Positions 42,973-53,500 are shown, numbered from the stretch's first letter. The stretch is 64,000 nucleotides of DNA from Oopsacas minuta (GCA_024704765.1 JAKMXF010000310.1:434001-498000), one strand, 5' to 3'. Notes: a model not told the origin generated them from the sequence alone. Made by a program: numbers and translations.

Positions 42973-44154
42973 ATGAATAGTAACTATCCTGTTTACATTT
43001 ACCTATTTTTGACTACAAGTTGCTGTGTAGTTTTCTCCATTCACACAATAATACTAATTCTATGGACTATTGTATTATTTAATTGTATAATTCGTTCGCG
43101 AAGGAAAGTAAAGCATTCTAATATATCTCTGTGCAATCAAGATGACGAAGCCCTCAACACAGAAGTAGAATATCGTAAGTCTCTATTCCTGTTTGCTATT
43201 GTAATATCTGAGATACTATCTGCTATAACTATAATTGGAGTAGGTGCTGAAGGGTTCATATATTTGTTCAAGGTTAAATTTCCTGGGAATTACAATCATA
43301 CCAACATTTCTTCCCCTACTCTTACTCCATATCACAATGAATCTACCAATTATATCGGATGTAATATAGCTCATAATATTCCATTCATTTTGAGATTAAA
43401 TAACACCATTTTAAATCATTTTTTCTCTGTTGTTACAATAATCCCACTCGTAATAACATTCTCATTGGTTTACACACTGATGTCATACTATGTAATGGTC
43501 ACTGAGAAATCAGTAAACTATAATACCTCGTTGAAATCATTGGATTTGTCTCGCGAACAGAAGAATCTCATGTTTGGGTCATTCATCGCTTGTATAATAT
43601 TCTTAATACTGCTGGCGAGTAGACTGCTATTCATATTATTATCACTATCAGAATGTGTTGTTCTTACAATACAATTAGGAATTACCCTGTACTATAAACG
43701 TAGACTAGTTCGTGTAATAAAGTGGAAAATATTGGATTCTCGAATAGCATTTGGTGTAAATAATTATTTAGCCAATTCTTATACGAAAAGTCTTAGACAA
43801 TTCAGATTATTTGCCAATTTCTATATCTTCATTATTACTTCATTATGTCTCTATATCATAATACGTTCTCTCAGACAGCTATACGCACTAATAATATATC
43901 CTTATGAATTATATCTCCTATACGATATATGCATTAACTACCACTTTACTCAATATTTTATCGTGTTTGATCATTTAATGATGTTTTTTGATAAATTCGC
44001 TCTCTCTATTTCACTTCTATCTCTCTTCATTTTGAATCTATTAACTATTCCCTACTTGCTATCAAAGCTTAACGTAAGATGTTATTTCAATTGCAATTGT
44101 ATCAACTCTAAATCAAACAGTATCAATTATGCAAGATTACCTCTGCTAGCTTAG
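42973..44154 (+). CDS. Orphan multi-pass membrane protein (about 7 TM segments)
   Basis: 393 residues in one exon, very rich in Leu/Ile/Phe/Tyr. Hydrophobic segments at about 9-40, 69-98, 134-172, 196-236 (probably two), 276-296 and 335-370 suggest about seven membrane spans. Short basic loops (RSRRKVKHSN, YYKRRLVRV) follow spans. A loop at about 108-130 has N-glycosylation sequons (NHTNISS, NEST). The topology is GPCR-like, but no DRY, NPxxY or other class signature was found and no family is recognised. This gene lacks the TAG near the ATG seen in most neighbours. Coding status is supported by length and organised hydrophobicity. Confidence 0.65.
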   Translation: MNSNYPVYIYLFLTTSCCVVFSIHTIILILWTIVLFNCIIRSRRKVKHSNISLCNQDDEALNTEVEYRKSLFLFAIVISEILSAITIIGVGAEGFIYLFKVKFPGNYNHTNISSPTLTPYHNESTNYIGCNIAHNIPFILRLNNTILNHFFSVVTIIPLVITFSLVYTLMSYYVMVTEKSVNYNTSLKSLDLSREQKNLMFGSFIACIIFLILLASRLLFILLSLSECVVLTIQLGITLYYKRRLVRVIKWKILDSRIAFGVNNYLANSYTKSLRQFRLFANFYIFIITSLCLYIIIRSLRQLYALIIYPYELYLLYDICINYHFTQYFIVFDHLMMFFDKFALSISLLSLFILNLLTIPYLLSKLNVRCYFNCNCINSKSNSINYARLPLLA

Positions 44155-44824
44155 CAATCTATAATTACAAATATTGTATCTTATCCTATTCTGTTATATT
44201 TCTATATTTTAACTGTCAAATTTTGTATATCTGTCACAGTTGATTTGTCCTGAATTAATTATTTAAAACTTTATCGTATTACTGCATTGCAAGAATATTT
44301 GTAGGTGTTTCATATTATTTAATTGACTATTACATGTTTCAATGTCTGATGTCAGTTACTTAATTGTTAGAATAGGGTTCAAATTCTTAATATAATTTTA
44401 ATCAAAATGCACGTGTAAGTATTGTAGTTATACGCATTTGTTGGTTGGGCATTGTGTTTCATTAAATTCCAGTAACGTTAATATATTTGTCTTTAATTTT
44501 ATTTATCGTTAATTTCCGAATTATTTCGTCTGCTCGATGTTCTGTTCAAGTGAGAGGAAGAATAACGATAATTTTTAAGCTATCTGGTTTGTGAATATAT
44601 TTATAAGGGTTCGCGGATTACCTAACTCTAGATGAAGGTCTGGAGTCGAGCGTTTGAACGATTGCACGGTTATTGCTATCTTTCTGCATCGGATATGTTT
44701 CCATGCATAAAATTCAGATAATCGAGGTTATTTGAAATACATACATAGATGCTAAACAACTAAAATAAGCCCTTGATAGTATCTATCTTAACAATAATAG
44801 ATTTGCACTATCTTAATAATTAGC
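44155..44824. other. Intergenic gap
   Basis: 670 bp without a visible gene. It ends in ACTATCTTAATAATTAG directly before cATG of COPS8, an acceptor-like sequence. Confidence 0.4.
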
Positions 44825-45406
44825 ATGGAAGTACTAGAAGATAATATCCGTAAAAGAAACTTTAAAGAAGTACTCCAGCAGTGTGAAGAGGGCGAGATAC
44901 TCAATCCCTCAGGGTATGCTACAACAGAAGTATACATGATAATGCTTGGATGCTATCTAGCTACTGATGAGCTAGTACACGCTAAGTTTCTATGGACTAG
45001 GATACCTGATATCTTCAAGAGGGATAATCCTGTGTTAGGGAATTTGTGGAATGTTACTAAAACTCTCAAAGAGAGGGACATTGCTAAATTTCAAGAAGCA
45101 ATGACAGAGACCTGCTGGCCAGAAAACTACACTACTCTAATTGATGTAATTATAGAGTGTGTTACAGAGAGGAGAACTCTACTAATATCAAAATCCTACT
45201 CAGCTATACATATAGTGCATATGGGTAAACTACTAGGTTTGAGTCCTGAAAAAGCTAAGAGTATTTCATGTAAGTTAGGGTGGAGTGTGGATGAAGGTAC
45301 AGGGGTTGTTACACCTGTCATAAAACGTCTGGAACAGATGGAAGTTGTGAAGGGAAAAGAAATAATAGAACATCTATCTAAGTATGTTTCTTTCTTAGAG
45401 AACTAA
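44825..45406 (+). CDS. COPS8: COP9 signalosome subunit 8
   Basis: 193 residues, one exon, of the CSN8/PSMD8/eIF3k family. The helical repeat region (EVYMIMLGCYLATDELVHAK, LWTRIPDIFK) is followed by a PCI-like winged helix (VHMGKLLGLSPEKAKSISCK and LGWSVDEGTGVVTPV). CSN8 is a structural subunit of the COP9 signalosome, which removes NEDD8 from cullins. Length matches animal CSN8 (about 200). The ATG follows TTAATAATTAG by a single base, the clearest acceptor-like start context in the window together with ZFYVE21 and HAT1. Confidence 0.9.
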   Translation: MEVLEDNIRKRNFKEVLQQCEEGEILNPSGYATTEVYMIMLGCYLATDELVHAKFLWTRIPDIFKRDNPVLGNLWNVTKTLKERDIAKFQEAMTETCWPENYTTLIDVIIECVTERRTLLISKSYSAIHIVHMGKLLGLSPEKAKSISCKLGWSVDEGTGVVTPVIKRLEQMEVVKGKEIIEHLSKYVSFLEN

Positions 45407-46186
45407 TTTAGCAATCAGACAATATATTGATATATGTAGTGATATTTGAATCTATTATTGACTGAGTTTTAAAATATTCAAATTTGGGATTATTAAACAT
45501 ACCGTATATTGCATAATATATGAACAATGCAGTACAAATTGATCGGGAAGGCATTTATTCGAAGCCCTAAAGTAGGACCGTAGGATAAACAACGAAAAGC
45601 TAGAAACAATGGAATGTAGTTTATTCCATTGTAGATTTGATTGTAAATTATATACAGTTAAAATAGGGTACTCATTAGAAAACAAAATCTGTTCGAGATA
45701 GTGAATATTCGAGTTAACGGTATGCAGTAAGTAATAAAAGTACAATAAGGGGAAGTGAGTATTCGTTCGAGTTACCGGATGTTGACTATATATAGTGTGT
45801 ATCTTTTGCAATTTTGACCCTATTCTAGGCCACATTGAAATATTATATTTATTATTTACCCTGTATTCTGTTCTCATTACTATAATATATATACGAATAT
45901 CCGGATACCAGCATTTATTTCCAGTCATATGTATAGTCAGCTCAGTTTATGGAACTCCTCTAGGTATTTGAGTGGGATTTCTGCAAAACAATTTACCATG
46001 GATGAGTGGAATGCCCTAAAACGAAATGTTGGACTTCCCGTATTTCATCTCGATTGTTGTTTGTTCAGAAATATTAAATCAATCAAGTAAATCGTATTTT
46101 ATTACATATTAATTTATATATTTCCTAAAATATTATTCATAGAAGTTTAATACTCTATTGAAATGCTAAGATTGATTGTATTATTA
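45407..46186. other. Convergent intergenic region
   Basis: 780 bp between the convergent COPS8 and neuroguidin genes. A 157-codon minus-strand frame (45,455-45,928) is open but has no recognisable motif and an AT-driven composition; it is not called. Confidence 0.4.
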
Positions 46187-47098
46187 TTAATGCTTCCTCT
46201 TCTTCTTCTTTACTCTCCCAGATGTCTTAATTTTCCTCTTATCTCTTCCTCCTCTCATTCTCAGCTCTCCATCTTCTGAAAACTCAGTTCTTCCGAAATC
46301 CATAATAGAATCCATCTCAGACCTAACACCTTTCTCCTGTCTCTTCTGCTTCTTACTTATTGTTAATCTTAGAAAATTATCTTCTTCATATTTTTCTCTC
46401 TCTCTTCTCCTGTCTGCAACCTTCTCACTCCTGGAATATTCATTAGCTGATATCTCTCGGGGAGCATCTCTAACTTCCTCTCTCAGCTCTCGGATGAGAG
46501 AACTCTGAAGTGCCTTCTTCTTGTCTCTATCCCTCCCCTCTTCCCTGAACTCCCCCATAGTCCCTACTATCCCCGGGACAGCTGATATCCTGGGAGGTCG
46601 ATACACACGTGCTCCCTCCCCCTCCCCCTCACCACCTAAACTCAACCCTTCTTTTCGTGGCATCAAGTTAGAAGGATTAGGTTTATAGGACAATGGGTGG
46701 TGATTGCTCGTAGATCCTCTTGTTGCCAGGGTAACCAGTTTATCTATTTGGTATTTAGTTTTCATCTCAAGAGGTTTGATTTTCTCCAACACTACTCTCT
46801 CCTTTATCAGCTGATCGATTACGTCACTGTGTACAAGAGATAATGGCTTAGCTTCTAGCTTGTGTAGAATAACCTTAGTTAGGTTAATGATGTAATCTAG
46901 TAGTAAGTGTGACTTTAGAGATAACAGACTTATTCCTTCAGATTGAGTTTCTAATGCTGAGTCTTCAGATGAAGATGAATGGAAAGAAGACACAAATTCC
47001 TTCGCTTTATCAGTCTCAGTTTTAATATTACTTAACAGCTCTAAGAAGCGAGGTGTATGCTCTGCTACAATGTCTTCATCTTCTCCTTTCGTTATCAT
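46187..47098 (-). CDS. NGDN: Neuroguidin (Sas10/Utp3/Lcp5 family)
   Basis: Single exon, 303 residues from the ATG at 47,098 (the frame is open 13 codons further without ATG). The Sas10/C1D domain includes LLDYIINLTKVILHKLEAKP and EKIKPLEMKTKYQIDKLV. The family hallmark (Y/F)KPNPSNL follows at HPLSYKPNPSNLM, then GARVYRPPRISAVP and an Arg/Lys-rich tail ending KKKKRKH. NGDN/Lcp5 proteins act in the small-subunit processome during 18S rRNA maturation and have also been linked to translational control. The basic C-terminus fits nucleolar targeting. A TTAATTAG lies about 21 nt upstream of the ATG. Confidence 0.9.
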   Translation of the reverse strand: MITKGEDEDIVAEHTPRFLELLSNIKTETDKAKEFVSSFHSSSSEDSALETQSEGISLLSLKSHLLLDYIINLTKVILHKLEAKPLSLVHSDVIDQLIKERVVLEKIKPLEMKTKYQIDKLVTLATRGSTSNHHPLSYKPNPSNLMPRKEGLSLGGEGEGEGARVYRPPRISAVPGIVGTMGEFREEGRDRDKKKALQSSLIRELREEVRDAPREISANEYSRSEKVADRRREREKYEEDNFLRLTISKKQKRQEKGVRSEMDSIMDFGRTEFSEDGELRMRGGRDKRKIKTSGRVKKKKRKH

Positions 47099-47137
47099 AA
47101 TATCATTACTCAATATGAGACTAATTAAGTGTTTCAA

Positions 47138-47815
47138 CGTTTATTAATTTACGACTTTATGATAGAATACAAAATTAGTATTATAATTACGATTAGTATC
47201 TCCATTGCAAGAACTGATACATAATTGAAGGTAATATCTGCCATAACTCTTCATTTGACATTTCCTGTAGAAGTAGAACAGTGATTCGGCCTCTTAAAGA
47301 GCTAAAAAGTCCATAACCACTAGCATTACTGATCCGACAATACCTAGACCACCTAACATGATGAGCAAAGTAGTTTATGCCACGCGCCTTTCGGTTTTAT
47401 CAAGTAGTTACTAATAGTTCGATATTTCGATACGAATTCATATTATTTTAAGAGTTTGAGTATCCACTACACTCATTTGAGTAATTATTTAGAACTATGT
47501 TGGTCAATTCAGTTAATTTGGTCACAACTCCAGTAGTCGTTCCAAACTTAAAAACGCCACCATACATGTGCAACCCTGCTAATAATATGCATGAATGAAC
47601 ACGTCCGTAACTACGTAGTTTACGATACGATTTTGTATTCTGGGTTTAATTGGCCTGTCAAATTGGTCCCGGTCAAAAGTAGTCATTTAACTCTCTTCAG
47701 ATTTGTTTGGAGAAATTTTTTATGGATTAGCGTCTAATATAGCTGTCTCCTTATATGCTGTGCCAGTATCTCTTTACTAGTTTAGGAGTTGTTAATAAAG
47801 TTATTCGATGAATTA
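47138..47815. other. Intergenic upstream of neuroguidin
   Basis: About 0.7 kb, AT-rich, no gene recognised. The giant palindrome begins directly after it. Confidence 0.4.
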
Positions 47816-48935
47816 GCTGAGCCATAGCCTACTAAATGTAAGGCTTAACAGTAAAAGTACCAGGGATGAAGTAATAGCTGAAAGCATTTATAGACATAGT
47901 TTCTTTATTGCAGAAAAATGCATTTTTTGGCTGAATAAATGTATTACATTTTTGTAGAATATCAAATTTTACACAAATAAATGGTAAAAACTTTTAGGAA
48001 TGTGTAAAAACTTTTAGGAATGTGTAGAAATATGTGTCTAGTAAGCATTTATTTTGTAAATATGTCATTCTTTGATGCCTTATAGAACATTAAATATTGC
48101 ATTTATCAACTCAAAGTGAATAAATGAAATGATCTATAGATCCTTTTATACAAAATGTCAAAAATTTGTCATTCAAAAGTTGGCTCGTTGTTGAGTTAAG
48201 GTAGAGACCATGGATGACAATTTTTTATGAATATTCAATTATAACTCGAGGATCATTAAAATTATCGTAAAATCAGGATAGTCAATTTAAACTATTAATC
48301 CGACTTCCCATACCCTTGCAATACATTTTGATATGAAATAATTGAAGAGTATTGCAGAATATTGGAAAATGACCATATATGAGCATCGTCACATTGGCGA
48401 GAGATATCATATCAAAATGTATTGCAAGGGTATGGGAAGTCGGATTAATAGTTTAAATTGACTATCCTGATTTTACGATAATTTTAATGATCCTCGAGTT
48501 ATAATTGAATATTCATAAAAAATTGTCATCCATGGTCTCTACCTTAACTCAACAACGAGCCAACTTTTGAATGACAAATTTTTGACATTTTGTATAAAAG
48601 GATCTATAGATCATTTCATTTATTCACTTTGAGTTGATAAATGCAATATTTAATGTTCTATAAGGCATCAAAGAATGACATATTTACAAAATAAATGCTT
48701 ACTAGACACATATTTTTACACATTCCTAAAAGTTTTTACACATTCCTAAAAGTTTTTACCATTTATTTGTGTAAAATTTGATGTTCTACAAAAATGTAAT
48801 ACATTTATTCAGCCAAAAATGCATTTTTCTGCAATAAAGAAACTATGTCTATAAATGCTTTCAGCTCATACTACATCCCTGGTGCCAAAAATTCGAATTC
48901 TGTTAGGCCATATGTTTAGTAGGCTATGGCTGAGC
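47816..48935. repeat. Near-perfect 1.1-kb palindrome (inverted repeat with 70-nt loop)
   Basis: The left arm 47,816-48,336 and right arm 48,407-48,935 are reverse complements. The inner parts compared by eye match base for base over long stretches, for example CCGACTTCCCATACCCTTGC on the left against its complement on the right. Only the outer 100 bp or so show mismatches and small indels. The loop is 48,337-48,406. Each arm contains a tandem duplication of AAAAACTTTTAGGAATGTGT. There is no coding potential. A single-arm relative lies at 53,617-54,113, so this looks like an inverted dimer of that element type. Transcripts would fold into a hairpin of about 520 bp. Confidence 0.92.
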
Positions 48936-49047
48936 ACATATCTATTAAATCTAGGCCAGGACCAATTTTCTCGTGACAGGTCCAACCTTGCTCACCTTCA
49001 ATTCAATAACACATATAACATTATAGTTAACTGATTAGTGTATACTG

Positions 49048-49860
49048 ATGGGACAATCTCACACCCTTTATAGGAACCAATCTAAAAGTAAACCATTCCC
49101 AGACCTCTCCCAGCTCCCAGCAGAGCTAGCAGTACAAGTACTATCCCATCTAGATGCTACTGACCTCTGTCTAGCTTCTTGCGTTAACGAGATTTGGCAG
49201 CAACTAGCAGATGACAATGTACTATGGCTTGATCTCTGTAAGAGACGCTGGGGCTTTACACGTCAATACGATAAGCCTCTATCTACACACTTTAAGAACT
49301 ACAAGCAACTCTACTTATCACTAGATACTGCTACTCTTTCTTGTCGTACTGACATGAGGGAAGGGATAGTATATCTAGTTGATCAAGAGGTTTTATGGGA
49401 CTGTATAGATGATATAGCACTATTCATATTAAACACAAGTTCTCTATCTTTCTCATCGTTACGTAGATATCTGAAAGAGCAACCTCTACTATTAGACACC
49501 ATCATTAAGAACTTAGATTTCCAAGGAGTGTTCCTCCCTGATGCTATCCGTACTTTCTTCCTACACATCCCTCCACCTAATAGTCTAACCCAACAAGCTG
49601 ATGAACTCATCTCTCAGTTCTGTGAGCACTTTATCCTCTGTAACTCAGATACTACCTTCTCTAAAGATGAGCTCTGTTACCTCTGCTACTCTCTCTTCCT
49701 ACTCTCAGTTGATCTCAACAGTCCGCAGGTAAAGAACAAAATGTCTAAGAGAGAATTTATCAGGAACACACGCAGAGGTCACGACCTGCCTACCGAGTAC
49801 TTAGGATATCTATATGATAATATATATCTGCATGGACACCTGGCTCCTAGACTAATATAG
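49048..49860 (+). CDS. FBXO8: F-box only protein 8
   Basis: 270 residues, single exon. It starts MGQ with a potential N-myristoylation glycine. The F-box is at about 20-60 (LPAELAVQVLSHLDATDLCL, SCVNEIWQQLADDNVLWLDL). A Sec7-like domain fills the C-terminal half (LRRYLKEQPLLLDTIIKNL, FLPDAIRTFFLHIPPP, CYSLFLLSVDLNSPQVKNKM, SKREFIRNTRRGHDLPTEYL, YDNIYLHGH). This F-box plus Sec7 architecture is specific to FBXO8, a substrate adaptor reported to ubiquitinate ARF6. It is somewhat shorter at the N-terminus than the human protein. TAG is 9 nt before the ATG. Confidence 0.95.
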   Translation: MGQSHTLYRNQSKSKPFPDLSQLPAELAVQVLSHLDATDLCLASCVNEIWQQLADDNVLWLDLCKRRWGFTRQYDKPLSTHFKNYKQLYLSLDTATLSCRTDMREGIVYLVDQEVLWDCIDDIALFILNTSSLSFSSLRRYLKEQPLLLDTIIKNLDFQGVFLPDAIRTFFLHIPPPNSLTQQADELISQFCEHFILCNSDTTFSKDELCYLCYSLFLLSVDLNSPQVKNKMSKREFIRNTRRGHDLPTEYLGYLYDNIYLHGHLAPRLI

Positions 49861-50303
49861 CATGATAATGTATTAATATAACACATATGATACACCGATA
49901 ACTGAAGCACACCCCTAGTAGAGATCTTCAGTACTTTATACCCCAACAGCTGTGAGAGTATTGATCTGTCTTACATTGTCCGGATATCTATGACGTCACT
50001 TGAAGTTACAGATATGGATTTGTTGGAAATTCCGAATTCACTCCCTCATTCCCACCTTATATGAGAAAGCTAAAGTGAGTAGTTTATATGATAGGTAAAT
50101 AGAATTAGTCGTTGGTAATTATTATCCTGAAGCTAAACAATTACTGATAAGCTATATACTACTGACAAATAATTCGTTAGCTTTGATGATTATGTACTGT
50201 ACTGTACTGTTATGTTTTACAGACTTAAACTCTCACTGAGTATACAGCCTTAATATTATTCAATTGATGTTTGTCTATAGTAAGTACGTAAGGTAAATCA
50301 GAT
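49861..50303. other. Intergenic gap
   Basis: No gene is visible. A short TGTAC/CTGTA microsatellite-like run lies at about 50,190-50,212. Confidence 0.4.
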
Positions 50304-50606
50304 CAGGGCTGGAGTTGGTTAACCAAATTAGGGAATGGTTAAACTTTGTATAATAAACTGCGGTTAACCGGTTAACTGCTATGAGAGAATATGTTCGGTT
50401 AACCGAATATTGTCGTTTCCACCAATTTATTTATTGTTCCTTAGGGTTTTTAACGATCAAAATTTGAGAATACGGACCTAAAATGTAACTTTTCATAAAT
50501 AACTAACTAGCAGAATTCTTGTATACATTTTCGTACGTCTAAAAAGGAACACTGAATATATTTTCTGGATATAGAGGCGGTTATCGGTTAACCAAATTCA
50601 GCCCTG
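50304..50606. mobile_element. Small inverted-repeat element with GGTTAACC words
   Basis: The left end CAGGGCTGGAGTTGGTTAACC is mirrored at the right as CAGGGCTGAATTTGGTTAACC on the opposite strand. Internal GGTTAACCGGTTAACT and CGGTTAACCG palindromes recur. It is about 300 bp and non-coding. No clean target duplication was found (flanks AATCAGAT and ATCATATT share only part), so class is uncertain, although CAGGGCTG termini are common in hAT elements. Confidence 0.65.
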
Positions 50607-51087
50607 ATCATATTTATGGAACGTCTCTTACCTCTCACGATCTCGTCTTGAGTTTGCGATGTCATGTTACCCTGACCATATAATCTTGGTCTCCTTTCCA
50701 TAGCAATGTAATATCCTCACAGAGAGTCGCGAGAAATCTCACTATGTTGGAGTTTCATAGTTAATAACCTTTCCTTTCAAATTATGTTCCTTATATGACA
50801 ACTGTAACCAGATACCGACTCAAATACAGTTAAATAAGTCAGATCCCTAATCTTCTTAAATAATTTTAATGATTAGAACCTCCAAACACCGCCACTACAT
50901 ACTTACAGTGAACCTGCATAATCCGACACAATACTCATGCCCCGGCGAGTGTCGGATTATGCAGCTTCCACGTATAGCAGCTACAAATACATAACGGCTA
51001 CTTAATGCCGGTTCTTGTGTGGCGGTTACTAACAGGCTCAATATAATACAATTATATTATATCAACTCCGTAGATACCACTGACAGG
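50607..51087. other. Intergenic with a 16-bp perfect hairpin
   Basis: A perfect inverted repeat CTGCATAATCCGACAC at 50,914-50,929 and its complement at 50,949-50,964 encloses a 19-nt GC-rich loop. The outer context (GTGAACC.../...CTTCCAC) extends the symmetry imperfectly. This resembles an end-to-end pair of transposon termini; it is not followed by a T-run. No gene. Confidence 0.5.
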
Positions 51088-51240
51088 GCTTCATCTAGAG
51101 TTAGGTAACCCGCACACCCAAGTGTCCATAGATTAAATTTCCCATACCCTAGTGTATTAAGAACATGAGGATACCACCTGATAAAGGTCAGATTTCTGCG
51201 CCCTCATAAATATTTCCCAAAATTCACGCACACTGAGAAT
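51088..51240. repeat. Dispersed repeat copy (partner at 10.5-10.85 kb)
   Basis: It starts GACAGGGCTTCATCTAGAGT and ends CCCAAAATTCACGCACAC. Both halves recur at 10.5-10.85 kb, there inverted relative to each other. It is non-coding and lies about 90 bp before the Kelch gene. Confidence 0.6.
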
Positions 51241-51327
51241 ACGTTACTTAGACTTCGTTATTAACCAGCTATACTTTAGATATATTTAAAGATGTAATAG
51301 AATTTCATAATAGTGATTTAGTTAATA

Positions 51328-52482
51328 ATGAGCTTCAACTGCTATCCATTATCCGAGTCATTGAAAATAACTTATGGATATTGCTCATTCAGATATAAAC
51401 ACAGAATATTCGTGTACGGAGGTTGTGATGAAGACAGTACCGATGAATACTTCAAACCTCCAGATATTATCCATGATCTTAATCTGTTCACAGGTATCTG
51501 GACTGAACACGTCATCAAAGAGAACCTAGCTCTCCCTAATCGTAGAGTGTACAGTTTAATGGTACCACATAATGATACAGCATACTTATTCTGTGGTTTC
51601 GATAGTATAGAATATAGAATTTGTGATTTTAGAGGTCTAGACTTAAATACCTTTGAATTTAAGATGTTGTCAAAACCTCCAGTTAGTGAGCGAGACAAGC
51701 TCGAGGGCTGGACTTATCAAAACGATATATATTTCTTTGGAGGTTATGGCCCAATGCCTGTTAATAAAGATCAAAGTAACTCCCATTCTACTCACAAACC
51801 TTATCAAGAATATTACAACTTTGGATGGAACAATGATCTAGTTGCTTACAACACTAAGACAAAAAGTTGGTTCCATCCTTCTATTAAAGGCCCTCTGCCT
51901 AGTGGACGGGCTGCTTACGGTCTTGTTCAGTTCGGACACAGAATATATTTCGTTTGTGGGCGTAGGATGGAGAGGAGATGTAGTGAGATTCATATCCTAG
52001 ACCTACATGAGGGAGAGTGGAGCGGTGAGATACAAATATCAGGGAAATCTCCAGTACCAGAGGGCAGGTCCTGGATGGCCTGTTGTCCGGTTGGAGACCA
52101 GTATATATACGTACAAGGGGGGATTAGCAATCAGGACAAGGCTCTCTCGGACATCTGGTTATTCAATATTAATACACACACATGGTCGGAGATACTAACA
52201 CAACAAGTACTAGCACCGAGGCTAGCTTGTAGAGGACATAGCGGTTTGAATGATAATTATGTAATAGTAATATCTGGAAGGAGGGAGGATATAACAGTTC
52301 AAGTATCTGATGAAGCGTGCAATAAAGATTATTTAGTGTGGGAGCTAGCTCCCAGGTCACTGAAGTTGTTAAGTCTCAGAACATTATATCACATGCTAAA
52401 TAAGGGTTCTATTCAGTGGACATTCCTAGAGAAAGTATTACCCTTATATCTCCAGACTGAGTATCTTGAGTTAATTAAATAA
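51328..52482 (+). CDS. Kelch-repeat protein, KLHDC1/KLHDC2-like
   Basis: 384 residues, single exon. Kelch motifs with GG or CG turns recur: RIFVYGGCDED, AYLFCGFDS, DIYFFGGYGP, RIYFVCGRR and YIYVQGGIS, consistent with a six-bladed propeller. The segment NNDLVAYNTKTKSW and the pair PSGRAAYGLV / PEGRSWMACCPV are characteristic of KLHDC2-type proteins. A Leu-rich C-terminal tail (about 350-384) could serve as the Elongin/BC-box-proximal segment. KLHDC2 is a CUL2 substrate receptor for diglycine C-degrons. Orthology to KLHDC2 rather than KLHDC1 or 3 is not proven. TAG is 6 nt before the ATG. Confidence 0.82.
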   Translation: MSFNCYPLSESLKITYGYCSFRYKHRIFVYGGCDEDSTDEYFKPPDIIHDLNLFTGIWTEHVIKENLALPNRRVYSLMVPHNDTAYLFCGFDSIEYRICDFRGLDLNTFEFKMLSKPPVSERDKLEGWTYQNDIYFFGGYGPMPVNKDQSNSHSTHKPYQEYYNFGWNNDLVAYNTKTKSWFHPSIKGPLPSGRAAYGLVQFGHRIYFVCGRRMERRCSEIHILDLHEGEWSGEIQISGKSPVPEGRSWMACCPVGDQYIYVQGGISNQDKALSDIWLFNINTHTWSEILTQQVLAPRLACRGHSGLNDNYVIVISGRREDITVQVSDEACNKDYLVWELAPRSLKLLSLRTLYHMLNKGSIQWTFLEKVLPLYLQTEYLELIK

Positions 52483-52752
52483 ATAATAAATAATAGTTCA
52501 TTAAATACGAGAATATTTGATAATTTAATATATGTTGTGTTGTATTTAATTTTGTAAATAAGAACGTATTTATAATTTATACTTGAGGTATTTGGAATTT
52601 CCTATATATGGTAATGTTTGTTAAATCAAAAATAGTTGAAGCATAAAATCCAGGATAATAACCGCGCATATAACTCGTTATAATACAGTAGATCTTGGTA
52701 TAATATAACTAGGCATATCTAAGCAAGTAAGTTAATTTTTATCTGAGTTAGA

Positions 52753-53418
52753 ATGGCACAAACAGATCAAACTCTGCGGTATACTAAACATGGTTGGAAG
52801 ATGATTAGAGAAGGAGAGAGGGGAGTATTCGACTTGGATGAACCTGAGTGGATAGACGATAACAAATTTGACAGGTGTCAAACTTGTAATTCTAATTTCT
52901 CTCTTTTTGTGAGGAGACATCATTGTCGCAGATGTGGTAAGCTCCTGTGTGGGAAATGCTGTCACTCTAAGGTAGAACTATGGCGTATGGGTTTCATGGA
53001 TCCACAACTAGTGTGTAACACCTGTGTCAGTATTTCACAGGTGGAGAAAGAGCTATACAGTGTAGCTGATATGTTCAGTAAAGGAGCTCTGCTCATGATA
53101 GAAGAAAATGATCGTTCATTTGGTCACGTTTCTAAATTCTATTTCGACATCAATACTGGAGTAATAGAGTACGAGAATAAACCAATGTCTATCTCTACAG
53201 CCAGTGATATTACATGTAGGATGACTAAAGACCCTATCAGTGGGAAATCTATTCTCTTTTCACTGAGCTTCAGGGCTATTCACGATGTAGATGAAGTCAA
53301 ACTTAAACTTAGTGTTTCTGCACCAGAAGTAGAGAACAAGAAAGAGTCTATGGACTGGCTATCTGGCCTAAGACTAGCATTCTCTATCTTGGGTAAAACT
53401 GTAGCTATATCGTCCTGA
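52753..53418 (+). CDS. ZFYVE21: FYVE zinc finger protein ZFYVE21
   Basis: 221 residues, single exon. The FYVE finger (about 35-95) has the leading W-x-x-D (PEWIDDN), eight zinc Cys/His starting CQTCNSNF, the basic RRHHCRRCGKLLCGKCC phosphoinositide-binding signature, and VCNTC in place of the usual RVC. The rest is a PH-like beta domain (GALLMIEENDRSFGHVSKFY onward) as in ZFYVE21. The family binds PI3P/PI(4)P-rich endosomal membranes and affects focal-adhesion turnover. Length matches the vertebrate protein. The start codon follows TTTTTATCTGAGTTAG by one base. Confidence 0.93.
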   Translation: MAQTDQTLRYTKHGWKMIREGERGVFDLDEPEWIDDNKFDRCQTCNSNFSLFVRRHHCRRCGKLLCGKCCHSKVELWRMGFMDPQLVCNTCVSISQVEKELYSVADMFSKGALLMIEENDRSFGHVSKFYFDINTGVIEYENKPMSISTASDITCRMTKDPISGKSILFSLSFRAIHDVDEVKLKLSVSAPEVENKKESMDWLSGLRLAFSILGKTVAISS

Positions 53419-53500
53419 GTAATGCATTTGTTATTCATTAATTTACGAATTTCTTGAAATATTATGAAATTTCTTGGTTTTTACCTATATCAACCCCTGT

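Noticed and set aside
45455-45928. 157-codon minus-strand open frame between COPS8 and neuroguidin
   Set aside because: No recognisable domain and a Tyr/Ile/Asn-rich composition expected from AT-rich non-coding DNA.
50908-50971. 16-bp hairpin as a small RNA gene or histone-type 3' end
   Set aside because: The loop and stem do not match a histone stem-loop or a known RNA. The outer context looks like abutting transposon ends.
51328-52482. Kelch-repeat gene as a RAG2-like partner of the RAG1-like relic
   Set aside because: It lies 24 kb away among host genes. Its motifs match KLHDC1/2-type proteins, it lacks a PHD finger, and there are no shared element ends.
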